This document shows, piece after piece, positions 24,827 through 32,458 of a stretch of 64,000 nt of DNA. The notes beneath the pieces are model-generated. The model made no database searches, was not told the origin of the DNA, and was given only the letters and a program-made list of their open reading frames with translations. This DNA comes from Roseateles toxinivorans (GTDB lineage: Bacteria > Pseudomonadota > Gammaproteobacteria > Burkholderiales > Burkholderiaceae_C): positions 434,001 through 498,000 of the forward strand of contig NZ_SNXS01000005.1 in NCBI RefSeq assembly GCF_004362525.1, read 5' to 3'. Each line of letters opens with the position of its first letter. Within the stretch, counting starts at the first letter, position 1. A program made the position numbers and the translations under genes.

Positions 24827-27642
24827 TGTTTCACCTGCAATCGCTGGAACTGCTGCACTGGGACTATTGCCAGCGCGTGACCATGCCGCTGGACGGCGCC
24901 ATCATCACCATCGCCGGCCCCAATGGCTCGGGCAAGACCACCCTGCTCGACGCGATGCGCACGCTGCTGGGCCTGGAATGCTCGGGCGGCCGCACGTACA
25001 AGACCTATGCCCGCCATGCCAATGCCGAGACAGCCTGGCTACGTGCGCTGGTGGACAACCGGCCGCGCGGCCGGCAGAACTCGAGCCGGCCGTTCTCCAG
25101 CTCGCTGCTGTATGCCGATCAGGTGACCCTGGCCTGCCGCATCGAGCGCCATGGCGGTGACTGGCAGCGCCGCTACATGATCGTCGACGGCGTGCACACA
25201 GTCGAACAGCTGGCCGAGCGTGGCGAGAAGGATTGGCTGGGCCTGGAGGCCTGGAAGCGCCGCATGGAAGCGGCCGGCCTGACCCGCGCCATCGGCCGCG
25301 TGCTGGCCTTGGAGCAGGGCCAGACCGACCGGCTGTGCGAGCTTTCACCGAAGGAGCTGCTGCGCCTGGTGTTCGAGGTCTTTGGCGACCAGGAGGTGCT
25401 GGACCGCTACGAACAGGCGCGCAGCCACCAGCAGCATCTGCTGAAGGAGGTGGAGCAGGCCACGCAGGAGCTGTCGCACACGCAGGCCCAGCTGTCGGAC
25501 CTGAGCAACCGCGTCACCAGCTACAAGCAGTACCAGCTGAAACTGCGCGAACGCGAGCGCCTCGCCACCGAGGTGCTGCCGGTGTTGCAATGGAGCGAGG
25601 CCCGTGCCCGCACGACCTTGAACCTGCGCGAGTTGCACCGCCAGCGCCATTTCGCCCGGGCCGACGAACGCGCCCAGGCTGTCAAGCGTGCCCAGCTCCA
25701 TGCCTTGTTCGAGGCCCGCGAGGCCGCCAAGCAACGGCTGACCGAGCTGGAGGCGCAGCGCAAAGCAGCCCGCGCCGCCTTTGATGCGGCCCGCGATGCC
25801 GAGCGACCGGCCGAAGAACTGGCCAAGCGCGAGGATGCGCTGAAGGCGCTGGCCGCCGTCGAGACCGATGCCAAGGCGCTGGCCCAGCGGCTGGAAGAGC
25901 TGAGCACCCGACAGCATGGCCTGCGCGAAAGCTATACCCGCGCCAACGACCAGAACCGCAAGGCCCAGGCGGCGCTCGACGCGTTGAGCGGTCAACGCCT
26001 GCCCCCGCCACCGCCCGAGGTGACCCGCTTTCGCCGCGCGCTCGACGAAGTCGGCATTGCCCACCATGTGCTGGCCGATTGCATAGACATCGCCGACGAG
26101 GCCTGGCGCGCCGCCGCCGAGGGCCTGCTGCGCCCGTCGCGCTGGGTCGTGGTGCTGGCCCACGCCAGCGACGAGGGCCGCGCCTTCGGTCTGGCCGCCA
26201 AGGAGCGTTACCGCCACTACGTCGTCGCCGAGGCTGAGGCCGCACCGGCCGTCGCGCCCAAAAGTTCGCTGCTGGCCGCACTGAAGGTCAGCGCCAAGCT
26301 GCCGGGCTGGCTGCTGCGCCAACTGGCCAGCATCCGCTGCGTGAAAGACACCGAACAGGGCGCCAGCCAGGGCGGCGAATGGATCACGCCCGAGGCCTAC
26401 TACCGCGATGGCCGGGGCGGCCGCAGCCTGTGGGTGGAGCCGCGGGACTTCCAGTTCGGCGTGTCGGCGCTGGCCTCGCGGCGCAAGGCGCTGGAGGCCG
26501 AGCTGGCCCGTTACGACACCGAGCTGAGCCGCATCGTCAAGGAGCAGAACGAGGTCGAGCAGCAGCTGAAAGACGCCCAGCGCGCCGCCCAGGGCCACAA
26601 GGCCGCGCAAGACCTGAGCGAGCGCGCCGACGAGTTCGCCCAGGCCCGCGCCCGCCTGCCGGCGCTGCGCCAGGCCCGCGTCGAGGCCGCCGGCCGCATG
26701 AGCGCCCTCGATGAAGAGCACGACCGCGCGCTGACCCACTCGACGCGCAGCGACAGCAATTACGACGCCGCCCAGGGTTCGCTGAAGAGTGGCGAGGAGC
26801 AGCTCACCCGCACGCTGCGCGAGCACGAGCAGCGCCGAGCCGATCTGCGCTCGGCCGCCAACGCCTCACGCAAGGTGCGCAGCGACTTTCCCGCCGCCTG
26901 GGTGACGCTGCAGCGGCTGCAGGGCCTGCGCGACGAGTTCGAGAATGCCAAGCAGGCGGAGATCCGCTCGCACCATCTGGAGCAGGAACTGGCCACCGGC
27001 CAGTGGGAAACCGATGGCCAGGTGCTGGACCGCCATGCCCGCATGCAGGCCCAGGTGCAGGAGCAGGCGCTGCAGCTGGACGACCGCCGCGCCAGCAACG
27101 AGATGGCGCGCATCGCCGCCTTCAATGCCCGCGAGCGCTATATCGACGTGCTGCGCGCCACCGTGCGCCGCTACAAGAAGAATGTGCAGGAGCTGGGCGA
27201 GCTGGCGGGCGTCAGCGCGCTGGCCGAGCTGCCACACCTGGACAACGATGATATGGTGCTGGCCCAGGCCGGCCTGCAGGTGCGCTTCAACTTCGACGGC
27301 AAGGGCGAGGTCGGCCTCAACGACGGCGAGGCCTCGGGCGGCCAACAGGTGCTGAAAAGCCTGATCCTGCTCGTCGGCCTGATGAAGGACGACGACAGCG
27401 CCGGCGGCTTCGTCTTCATCGACGAACCGTTCGCCCATCTGGACGTGCGCAATATCCAACTGGTCGGCCACTTCCTGCGCTCTACCCGCGCGCAATACCT
27501 GCTGACCACGCCGATCACGCACAACGTCGAGGTCTTCGAGCCGTCGGAGATCACGCTGGTCACCAGCAAGAAGGCCCGCGGCGAACGCTGGGCGCCGCCG
27601 ATCGCCGTGCTGGCGCGCAGGCCGGAGAAGTCGGAGTATTGA
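24826..27642 (+). CDS. SMC-type ATPase, Wadjet JetC/MksB-like
   Basis: A 938-residue SMC/Rad50-like ATPase. Walker A is GPNGSGKTT (residues 31-39), the ABC signature is NDGEASGGQQ (about 832-841) and Walker B is FVFIDEPFAHLD (Asp866-Glu867). Two coiled coils (residues ~200-390 and ~540-770, rich in Arg, Glu, Ala and Gln) flank a hinge-like globular region of ~395-530 containing EAWRAAAEGLLRPSRWVVVL. The arms are short compared with MukB (about 1,480 residues) and shorter than many JetC proteins. With the kleisin-like, MukE-like and Toprim partners in one operon it is expected to extrude DNA loops; plasmid restriction is the inferred role. Confidence 0.85.
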   Translation: MFHLQSLELLHWDYCQRVTMPLDGAIITIAGPNGSGKTTLLDAMRTLLGLECSGGRTYKTYARHANAETAWLRALVDNRPRGRQNSSRPFSSSLLYADQVTLACRIERHGGDWQRRYMIVDGVHTVEQLAERGEKDWLGLEAWKRRMEAAGLTRAIGRVLALEQGQTDRLCELSPKELLRLVFEVFGDQEVLDRYEQARSHQQHLLKEVEQATQELSHTQAQLSDLSNRVTSYKQYQLKLRERERLATEVLPVLQWSEARARTTLNLRELHRQRHFARADERAQAVKRAQLHALFEAREAAKQRLTELEAQRKAARAAFDAARDAERPAEELAKREDALKALAAVETDAKALAQRLEELSTRQHGLRESYTRANDQNRKAQAALDALSGQRLPPPPPEVTRFRRALDEVGIAHHVLADCIDIADEAWRAAAEGLLRPSRWVVVLAHASDEGRAFGLAAKERYRHYVVAEAEAAPAVAPKSSLLAALKVSAKLPGWLLRQLASIRCVKDTEQGASQGGEWITPEAYYRDGRGGRSLWVEPRDFQFGVSALASRRKALEAELARYDTELSRIVKEQNEVEQQLKDAQRAAQGHKAAQDLSERADEFAQARARLPALRQARVEAAGRMSALDEEHDRALTHSTRSDSNYDAAQGSLKSGEEQLTRTLREHEQRRADLRSAANASRKVRSDFPAAWVTLQRLQGLRDEFENAKQAEIRSHHLEQELATGQWETDGQVLDRHARMQAQVQEQALQLDDRRASNEMARIAAFNARERYIDVLRATVRRYKKNVQELGELAGVSALAELPHLDNDDMVLAQAGLQVRFNFDGKGEVGLNDGEASGGQQVLKSLILLVGLMKDDDSAGGFVFIDEPFAHLDVRNIQLVGHFLRSTRAQYLLTTPITHNVEVFEPSEITLVTSKKARGERWAPPIAVLARRPEKSEY

Positions 27643-27645
27643 TCG

Positions 27646-28839
27646 ATGCGGCACGCTCAGCCGGCAACTATCGTCGTGCTGGCCACCACGCGCAGCAAGC
27701 GCCGGCGGGCGGCTTCCGATGCCCAATGGCCAAGCAAACCGCTGGGCCTCAGCGAGGACGAAAGGCAGTTGCTGAACGACTGGGCCGCAGCCAGTGCTGC
27801 CACACGCAAGTGGGCTGCGTTGCGCGAGGCGGCCGGCATTGATCGCTTGGACCTGGCCGAGCGCCTGGCCACCAAACTGTTGGCTCTGGGAGTGTGGACA
27901 GTGCAGGAGGCCTTTCAGCGCGCACGCTGGGAACTCAAGGAAATTGCCTGGTGCGATCTGCCCACCCTTCAGACCGAGCTGGGCCTGGAGACCGCAGCGG
28001 AGAAGCAGGCTCAACGTTTGAGCATCGACGAACAGCTCGAACAGTTGCTCGCCGACGAGTTGGTCGGCGAGGCCGCAGCCGCGGTGCTGGAGTCGCGCTT
28101 GGCCGCCGCGAGCAAGCGCGGTCGCGCCGAGTTGCTCCGCGGCCTGAGCCTGTGGGTGCAGGCCCAACGCTCCGGCCTTAGGCAGGACTTCGCGCTGCAT
28201 GCCCGCCCGCACACCAAAGCTATCACCGCAGGTGAATGGGCCTGGCTGGAGTCCTCGTTCGACCTGGCGGGCCTGGCAGTAGGCCGCTTCAAGACAATGA
28301 TCTGGCTGGCAGGAGCGGGGCGTTTGCTGTGGTCCGGTGGTGGTGTCGATCTGCCGGCGCTGCCACTGATCGCCCTACCCTGCGAACACCTCCTGCGCTT
28401 GACTGCGGTCCAGGCTGCGCCGAACCAGTACTGGCTGATCGAGAACCGCGCCAGCTTCGAGAAGCAGGCCGAACAGCTGCCGCCAGGCTGCTGTCTGATA
28501 TGGACCGCCGGCCGACCCAGCCATGCCTGGCTGCGTGGCGTGCAAGCCCTGTTGCTGCATGCACCAGCACCGGTGAGCGTCAGTGCTGATGCCGACCCGG
28601 CCGGCATCGAGATCGCCCTGGCCGCTGTCGAGCCCTGGCGCAATGCCGGACTACCGTGGCTGACGCGCGGTATGGAGATTGCTCAGCTCGAAACGTCCAA
28701 GCGTCAGCCACTGAACGGCTACGACCAGCAATGCCTGCAACGCTTGTTCGATCGATCCGACCTGCCTGACTCCCTTCGGGAACTGGCTCTAGGCATGCAG
28801 CGACTGCAAGGCAAGGCCGAACAGGAAGCCTGGCTGTAG
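27646..28839 (+). CDS. Toprim-domain protein, Wadjet JetD/MksG-like nuclease
   Basis: A 397-residue protein starting 3 bases after the SMC gene. The C-terminal half has a Toprim pattern: a conserved acid in WLIENRASFE (Glu266) and the DxD motif in VSADADPAG (Asp315, Asp317). JetD/MksG proteins use this domain to cut plasmid DNA trapped by the condensin. The N-terminal ~200 residues are helical and do not clearly look like the DUF3322 arm of type I JetD, so this may be a distinct subtype. Codon use seems less GC-extreme than in the SMC gene, by eye. It is convergent with the LysR gene 4 bases away. Confidence 0.65.
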   Translation: MRHAQPATIVVLATTRSKRRRAASDAQWPSKPLGLSEDERQLLNDWAAASAATRKWAALREAAGIDRLDLAERLATKLLALGVWTVQEAFQRARWELKEIAWCDLPTLQTELGLETAAEKQAQRLSIDEQLEQLLADELVGEAAAAVLESRLAAASKRGRAELLRGLSLWVQAQRSGLRQDFALHARPHTKAITAGEWAWLESSFDLAGLAVGRFKTMIWLAGAGRLLWSGGGVDLPALPLIALPCEHLLRLTAVQAAPNQYWLIENRASFEKQAEQLPPGCCLIWTAGRPSHAWLRGVQALLLHAPAPVSVSADADPAGIEIALAAVEPWRNAGLPWLTRGMEIAQLETSKRQPLNGYDQQCLQRLFDRSDLPDSLRELALGMQRLQGKAEQEAWL

Positions 28840-28843
28840 CGGA

Positions 28844-29818
28844 TCAGCCCGAAGCCGGGCCCTGGGCGATCTCCACCGCCGCGCGGCTCAGCTCATCGCG
28901 CAGCCAGCGCTGGGCCGGCTCATGGGCGTGGCGGGCGTGCCAGACCTGGCTGACGTCGATGCCCGGCAGGGCAAAAGGCACCGGCCGGCAAGCCAGATCC
29001 GCCGCCTGCCCACTGGCCGCCACAAAGCCGCTGGGCAGCACGGTCAGCAGGTCGGACTGGCGCACCGCCAAGCCGCCGGTGAAGAAGCTGTTGACGGTGA
29101 TCGCCACATGGCGGCGCCTGCCCACACGGGCCAGTGCCTCATCGACAAAGCCATGGGGACGCCCGGCAAAGCTGACGCGCAGATGCTGGGCCGCGCAATA
29201 GGACTCCAGGGTCAGCGCACCCGCCGCGGCCAGTGGATGCTCGCGGCGCATCACGCAGATATAGGCACTGGAGTACAGCGCGGCATGTCGTATCACGCCG
29301 GTGTCGTCATCGGCCAGCGCCAGGGAGGCGACGTCGGGGAAGAAGCCCAGGGCGACATCGGCGCGGCCCTGCTCCAGCATCTCCCGTGGGTCACGCGAGG
29401 TCAGCGGCACGATGCGCAGACCGACCTTGAAGCCCTCGCGCTCGAAGCGCTGCACCAGCAGCGGCACGAACAAGGCGGCTGTGGCATCGGCCATGGCCAG
29501 GGTGAAGCTATGCCCGGCGCTGCGTGGATCGAACTGCTGATGTTCGAAGGCCTCCTGCAGCCGGGCCAGCGCCGTGCGCACGACGGGCCACAGCGCCTCG
29601 GCATGGGGCGTGGGTTGCATGCCGGCCGCAGTGGGCAGGAACAACTGCTCCTCGTTGGTGGCCTCGCGCAGGCGCCGCAGGGCATTGCTGACCGCCGGCT
29701 GAGTGATGGACAAACGAGCAGCGGCACGGGTGACGTTGCGCTCCTCCATCACCACATCAAACACCCGCAGCAGATTCAGGTCCAGGTTGCGAAAGTTCAG
29801 CGGGCGTGAAGTATTCAT
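28844..29818 (-). CDS. LysR-family transcriptional regulator
   Basis: A 324-residue regulator with an N-terminal winged helix-turn-helix (VTRAAARLSITQPAVSNALRR, residues ~30-50) and a substrate-binding effector domain (residues ~95-300). The FRNLDLNLLRVFDVVMEERN start is like NodD/LeuO-group members, which often sense aromatic compounds. The ATG at 29818 is preferred to a TTG one codon before. It is divergent from the small ORF at 29966, and its target is unknown. Confidence 0.9.
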   Translation of the reverse strand: MNTSRPLNFRNLDLNLLRVFDVVMEERNVTRAAARLSITQPAVSNALRRLREATNEEQLFLPTAAGMQPTPHAEALWPVVRTALARLQEAFEHQQFDPRSAGHSFTLAMADATAALFVPLLVQRFEREGFKVGLRIVPLTSRDPREMLEQGRADVALGFFPDVASLALADDDTGVIRHAALYSSAYICVMRREHPLAAAGALTLESYCAAQHLRVSFAGRPHGFVDEALARVGRRRHVAITVNSFFTGGLAVRQSDLLTVLPSGFVAASGQAADLACRPVPFALPGIDVSQVWHARHAHEPAQRWLRDELSRAAVEIAQGPASG

Positions 29819-29965
29819 CAAACAATGCTACTACGGCCAATAGTCATTCACAGCAGTGATACCTGGATTCGACAACGCAATTGGTCAAGTCTAAGTAATA
29901 ACCGCAATATGCAGGCACGGACAGGGAGTTATCGCTCCCTCCAGCAGACGCAAAGGGAAACCATC

Positions 29966-30196
29966 ATGTCCACCAGCCTCGTTCACGTCATGCCCTCGGA
30001 TTCGGCCCGCCTCGGTGCGGTGCAAGCCACCGCCGAGCATCTGGTCGCCTTCGGCTTCAAGGTGTGGGAGTTCCTGAACCAGGCAGGCGCTGCCAGCAGC
30101 CGCGAGTCGGTCCGTGCCCTGGTCCGTGACACCGCGGCCACCCGCCCGCAACTGGCCGATGCGATGCGCCGCGCCGGCCACGGCAACTGGTCCTGA
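29966..30196 (+). CDS. Small hypothetical protein
   Basis: A 76-residue soluble protein preceded by AAAGGGAAA. It has no recognised domain; the C-terminal half (SSRESVRALVRDTAATRPQLADAM) looks like an amphipathic helix rich in Arg. I do not know its function. The clear ribosome site and the 147-base gap from the divergent LysR gene support a real gene that could be a LysR target. Confidence 0.55.
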   Translation: MSTSLVHVMPSDSARLGAVQATAEHLVAFGFKVWEFLNQAGAASSRESVRALVRDTAATRPQLADAMRRAGHGNWS

Positions 30197-30208
30197 GCGG
30201 ACCAAGGC

Positions 30209-30745
30209 TCAGCCGCTGACCACGGCCGGGCCAGTATCGGGTTCCGGCATCTCGCCGGACTCCCCCTCCCAGTAAGCCATCGTCGCCGATTGGCGGAAGC
30301 CCTCGCCCAGCAGACGCACGCCAACCCGACCTGAATCGGTGTAGACGACCACTTCGCTCGGGTTGCGCTCGCCGACGATCAGATAGCGGCAGGGCTCGCT
30401 GCCCAGGTTCAACAGCGCATGGCCGGCCTTCTGGCCCGCCGGGAAGCAGACATAGTCGCCCGCCTTCATCTGGTAGCGGCGCTCACCGAGGCGCAGGGTC
30501 AGCACGCCGGACAGCACATACAGGTGCTCTTCCTCCAGCATATGAAAGTGGGCCGGATAGGCCTGCATGCCGGGCGCCAGCTCCTCCATGCCGAAGCCAA
30601 TGTGCGTGCCGCCGCCAAACTCGTTGAGCTGGCGAAACCTGACCCCGAAGCGCTGCTCGTGTTTGAACTCCTCCCAGGGCACCTCGTCGGCACTGAAGGG
30701 TTCAAACACGCCGTCGGGATTGACCGAGGATTCGCGTTGGGTCAT
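30209..30745 (-). CDS. Cupin domain-containing protein
   Basis: A 178-residue single-domain cupin. Motif 1 is PAHFHMLEEEHLYVLSG (HxH and Glu) and motif 2 is AGDYVCFPAGQKAGHALLN, whose His completes a metal site. Unusually it has long N- and C-terminal extensions beyond the barrel, and the GGTHIGFGMEEL segment resembles cupins of the auxin-binding or quercetinase-like type. The reaction is unknown. GGGAG precedes the ATG at 30745. Confidence 0.82.
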   Translation of the reverse strand: MTQRESSVNPDGVFEPFSADEVPWEEFKHEQRFGVRFRQLNEFGGGTHIGFGMEELAPGMQAYPAHFHMLEEEHLYVLSGVLTLRLGERRYQMKAGDYVCFPAGQKAGHALLNLGSEPCRYLIVGERNPSEVVVYTDSGRVGVRLLGEGFRQSATMAYWEGESGEMPEPDTGPAVVSG

Positions 30746-30999
30746 GGAGGCTCCCTCATCAATTGGCGACTGCAAGCTGCAGGCTCGGCCGTCGCACAGG
30801 GTCTTCGGGCTTCAGTTTTGCAAACTGGCCATCATGTTAATGCGCTCCGTCGCTCAGGCGCAAACGAGCCACGCTGAAGCTGTTTGCGCGGCACTCGCAC
30901 ACTTTGGCGTCGAGTCCCTTTACAGCGCAGCTTCACCCATATTTGCTGGCCACGGCCAAGTGCTTGATAACGCTGGCATCTGCGCGCCCGAACCGGCCA

Positions 31000-31015
31000 T
31001 GGCTCGCAAATTGCT
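31000..31015 (+). promoter_or_regulatory. Sigma-54 type promoter before a PEP-CTERM gene
   Basis: TGGCTCGCAAATTGCT matches the -24/-12 consensus TGGCACG-N4-TTGCW with one mismatch and exact spacing. It lies 50 bases before the ATG at 31065. RpoN and the PrsK/PrsR system are known to control PEP-CTERM genes in Zoogloea, so this fits. The rest of the 319-base gap 30746-31064 shows no gene. Confidence 0.6.
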
Positions 31016-31064
31016 TGAAGCAGGTGCTGATCTTCCAGCTTCGTTCTTCAAAGTGAGTCAATCC

Positions 31065-31964
31065 ATGGTCAATGCAACTCTCTCGACGCACCGGCTGGCA
31101 GCCGCCGTGCTGATGTTGTGCGCGATGTCGGCAGCGAACGCTGCACCCGTCGTGGTCAGCCAGTTGGGAGGCGCTACCGGCTGGACATCAGGCGACACAA
31201 GGACCGTCACGGGCGCCCAGTCCAATGCTGCTCAGATCGCATCGCAGATCCAGTTCCTGGGAGACGGTGTGGTGTCCGCGGACGCCAACGGCGGCACCCC
31301 GGACGCGTCGCTGACGGGCTCCTACCTCGGGCGCGGCGCGGTGCGACTCGATGGCATGGTGAACAATATGGGCAAGTCCGATATTGGATACGTGAACCTG
31401 AACGGCATCGCCGCCGCCAGCGCCTTGTTGGACAGCAGCTTCTCGACGAGCTTTCGCTATGCACGCGATCCGAATCCGAACCAGGCACGCACTTTGAGTC
31501 AAGGCATATCGATCACCAACGGCTTGTCGAATTGCGGCGTGGACAAAAACAAGGCTTGCTACTACACCTTCTCCTATGTCGATCAGACGCTGGGCGCCAA
31601 CGAATGGTTGACCGCCAACACCACAGCGAATATTGGTCAGTACTATCTCTACGAAGACGGCAAGATAGTTGGCGGAGGCCTGCGCAAGACATTGGCGGAA
31701 TGGGCGCAGGACGCCGCCTGGAGCAGCCTGCTAGACGACAACAATGTGGACGACTACAACGTGGTTCGCATGGGCTTCAATATCGGCAGCAGCTCACGCT
31801 TCGGACTGGTCTATGTGGACTGGCTGGAGACCAGTCTGCTCAATGGCGGCGACAGGATTGACTTCGCTGCCCCGACTGCGGCACAAGTGCCTGAACCTCA
31901 GACCCTGGCCCTGGTGGCCGTGGCCCTGCTGGGCCTGGGCGCCGCGCGACGCCGCAGCCGCTGA
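31065..31964 (+). CDS. PEP-CTERM sorting domain-containing protein
   Basis: A 299-residue exported protein with a signal peptide (LAAAVLMLCAMSAANA) and a C-terminal PEP-CTERM signal: VPEP at residue ~275, a hydrophobic helix (LALVAVALLGLGA) and a basic tail ARRRSR. Such proteins are cut and anchored by an exosortase and often linked to exopolysaccharide and floc formation. The middle has no known domain; it is rich in Asn, Asp and Gly, with a possible disulfide pair in NCGVDKNKACYY. The ATG at 31065 is preferred; a GTG four codons upstream is in frame. Confidence 0.88.
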   Translation: MVNATLSTHRLAAAVLMLCAMSAANAAPVVVSQLGGATGWTSGDTRTVTGAQSNAAQIASQIQFLGDGVVSADANGGTPDASLTGSYLGRGAVRLDGMVNNMGKSDIGYVNLNGIAAASALLDSSFSTSFRYARDPNPNQARTLSQGISITNGLSNCGVDKNKACYYTFSYVDQTLGANEWLTANTTANIGQYYLYEDGKIVGGGLRKTLAEWAQDAAWSSLLDDNNVDDYNVVRMGFNIGSSSRFGLVYVDWLETSLLNGGDRIDFAAPTAAQVPEPQTLALVAVALLGLGAARRRSR

Positions 31965-31982
31965 GTACCCGCGCAGCAATGG

Positions 31983-32011
31983 AAACGGCGGCCGAGGCCG
32001 CCGTTTTTTTT
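31983..32011 (+). terminator. Intrinsic terminator after the PEP-CTERM gene
   Basis: AAACGGCGGCC and GGCCGCCGTTT form a strong stem followed by an uninterrupted run of eight T. A textbook rho-independent terminator. Confidence 0.9.
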
Positions 32012-32046
32012 GAGCCTCGGACGTCAAGCCCAGGAGACAAATCGCG

Positions 32047-32448
32047 TCACGGCTCGGCCGGTCGGTTGACCACTGCCTCCAGTTGATGGCCGTCGGGGTC
32101 GATGACGAAGGCCGCGTAGTAGTGCGCGCCATAATGCGGGCGCAAGCCAGCCGGGCCGTTGTCGGCGCCGTAGTGCGTCATCGCCGCGGCATGAAAGGCC
32201 TGCACCGCTTCCTGCGAGGGCGCGCCGAAGGCCAGGTGGAAACCTGGCCCCGGCGGTGTGGCCCCGGGCCGCAGCTTGATCGCCAGCAGGTCGCCGCCGC
32301 CCGCCACACCGTAGCCGATCGCCTCGTCGTCGGCCCAGACCCGCACATAGCCCAGGGCGCCGAGCACGGCGTCATAAAAGGTCGCCGAGCGTGCCAGGTC
32401 GCGCACACCCAGCGACAGGTGATGCAGCATGTGCGGCGCTTCACTCAT
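32047..32448 (-). CDS. VOC family (glyoxalase-like) protein
   Basis: A 133-residue vicinal-oxygen-chelate protein of one glyoxalase domain. The N-terminal MLHHLSLGVRDLARSATFYDAVLGALG holds the first metal-type His, and YYAAFVIDPDGHQLEAVVN is the typical closing motif with Asp/Glu. The substrate is not known. It is 10 bases downstream of the acyl-CoA reductase gene and may be co-transcribed. Confidence 0.85.
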   Translation of the reverse strand: MSEAPHMLHHLSLGVRDLARSATFYDAVLGALGYVRVWADDEAIGYGVAGGGDLLAIKLRPGATPPGPGFHLAFGAPSQEAVQAFHAAAMTHYGADNGPAGLRPHYGAHYYAAFVIDPDGHQLEAVVNRPAEP

Positions 32449-32458
32449 CGCAGGCGCC

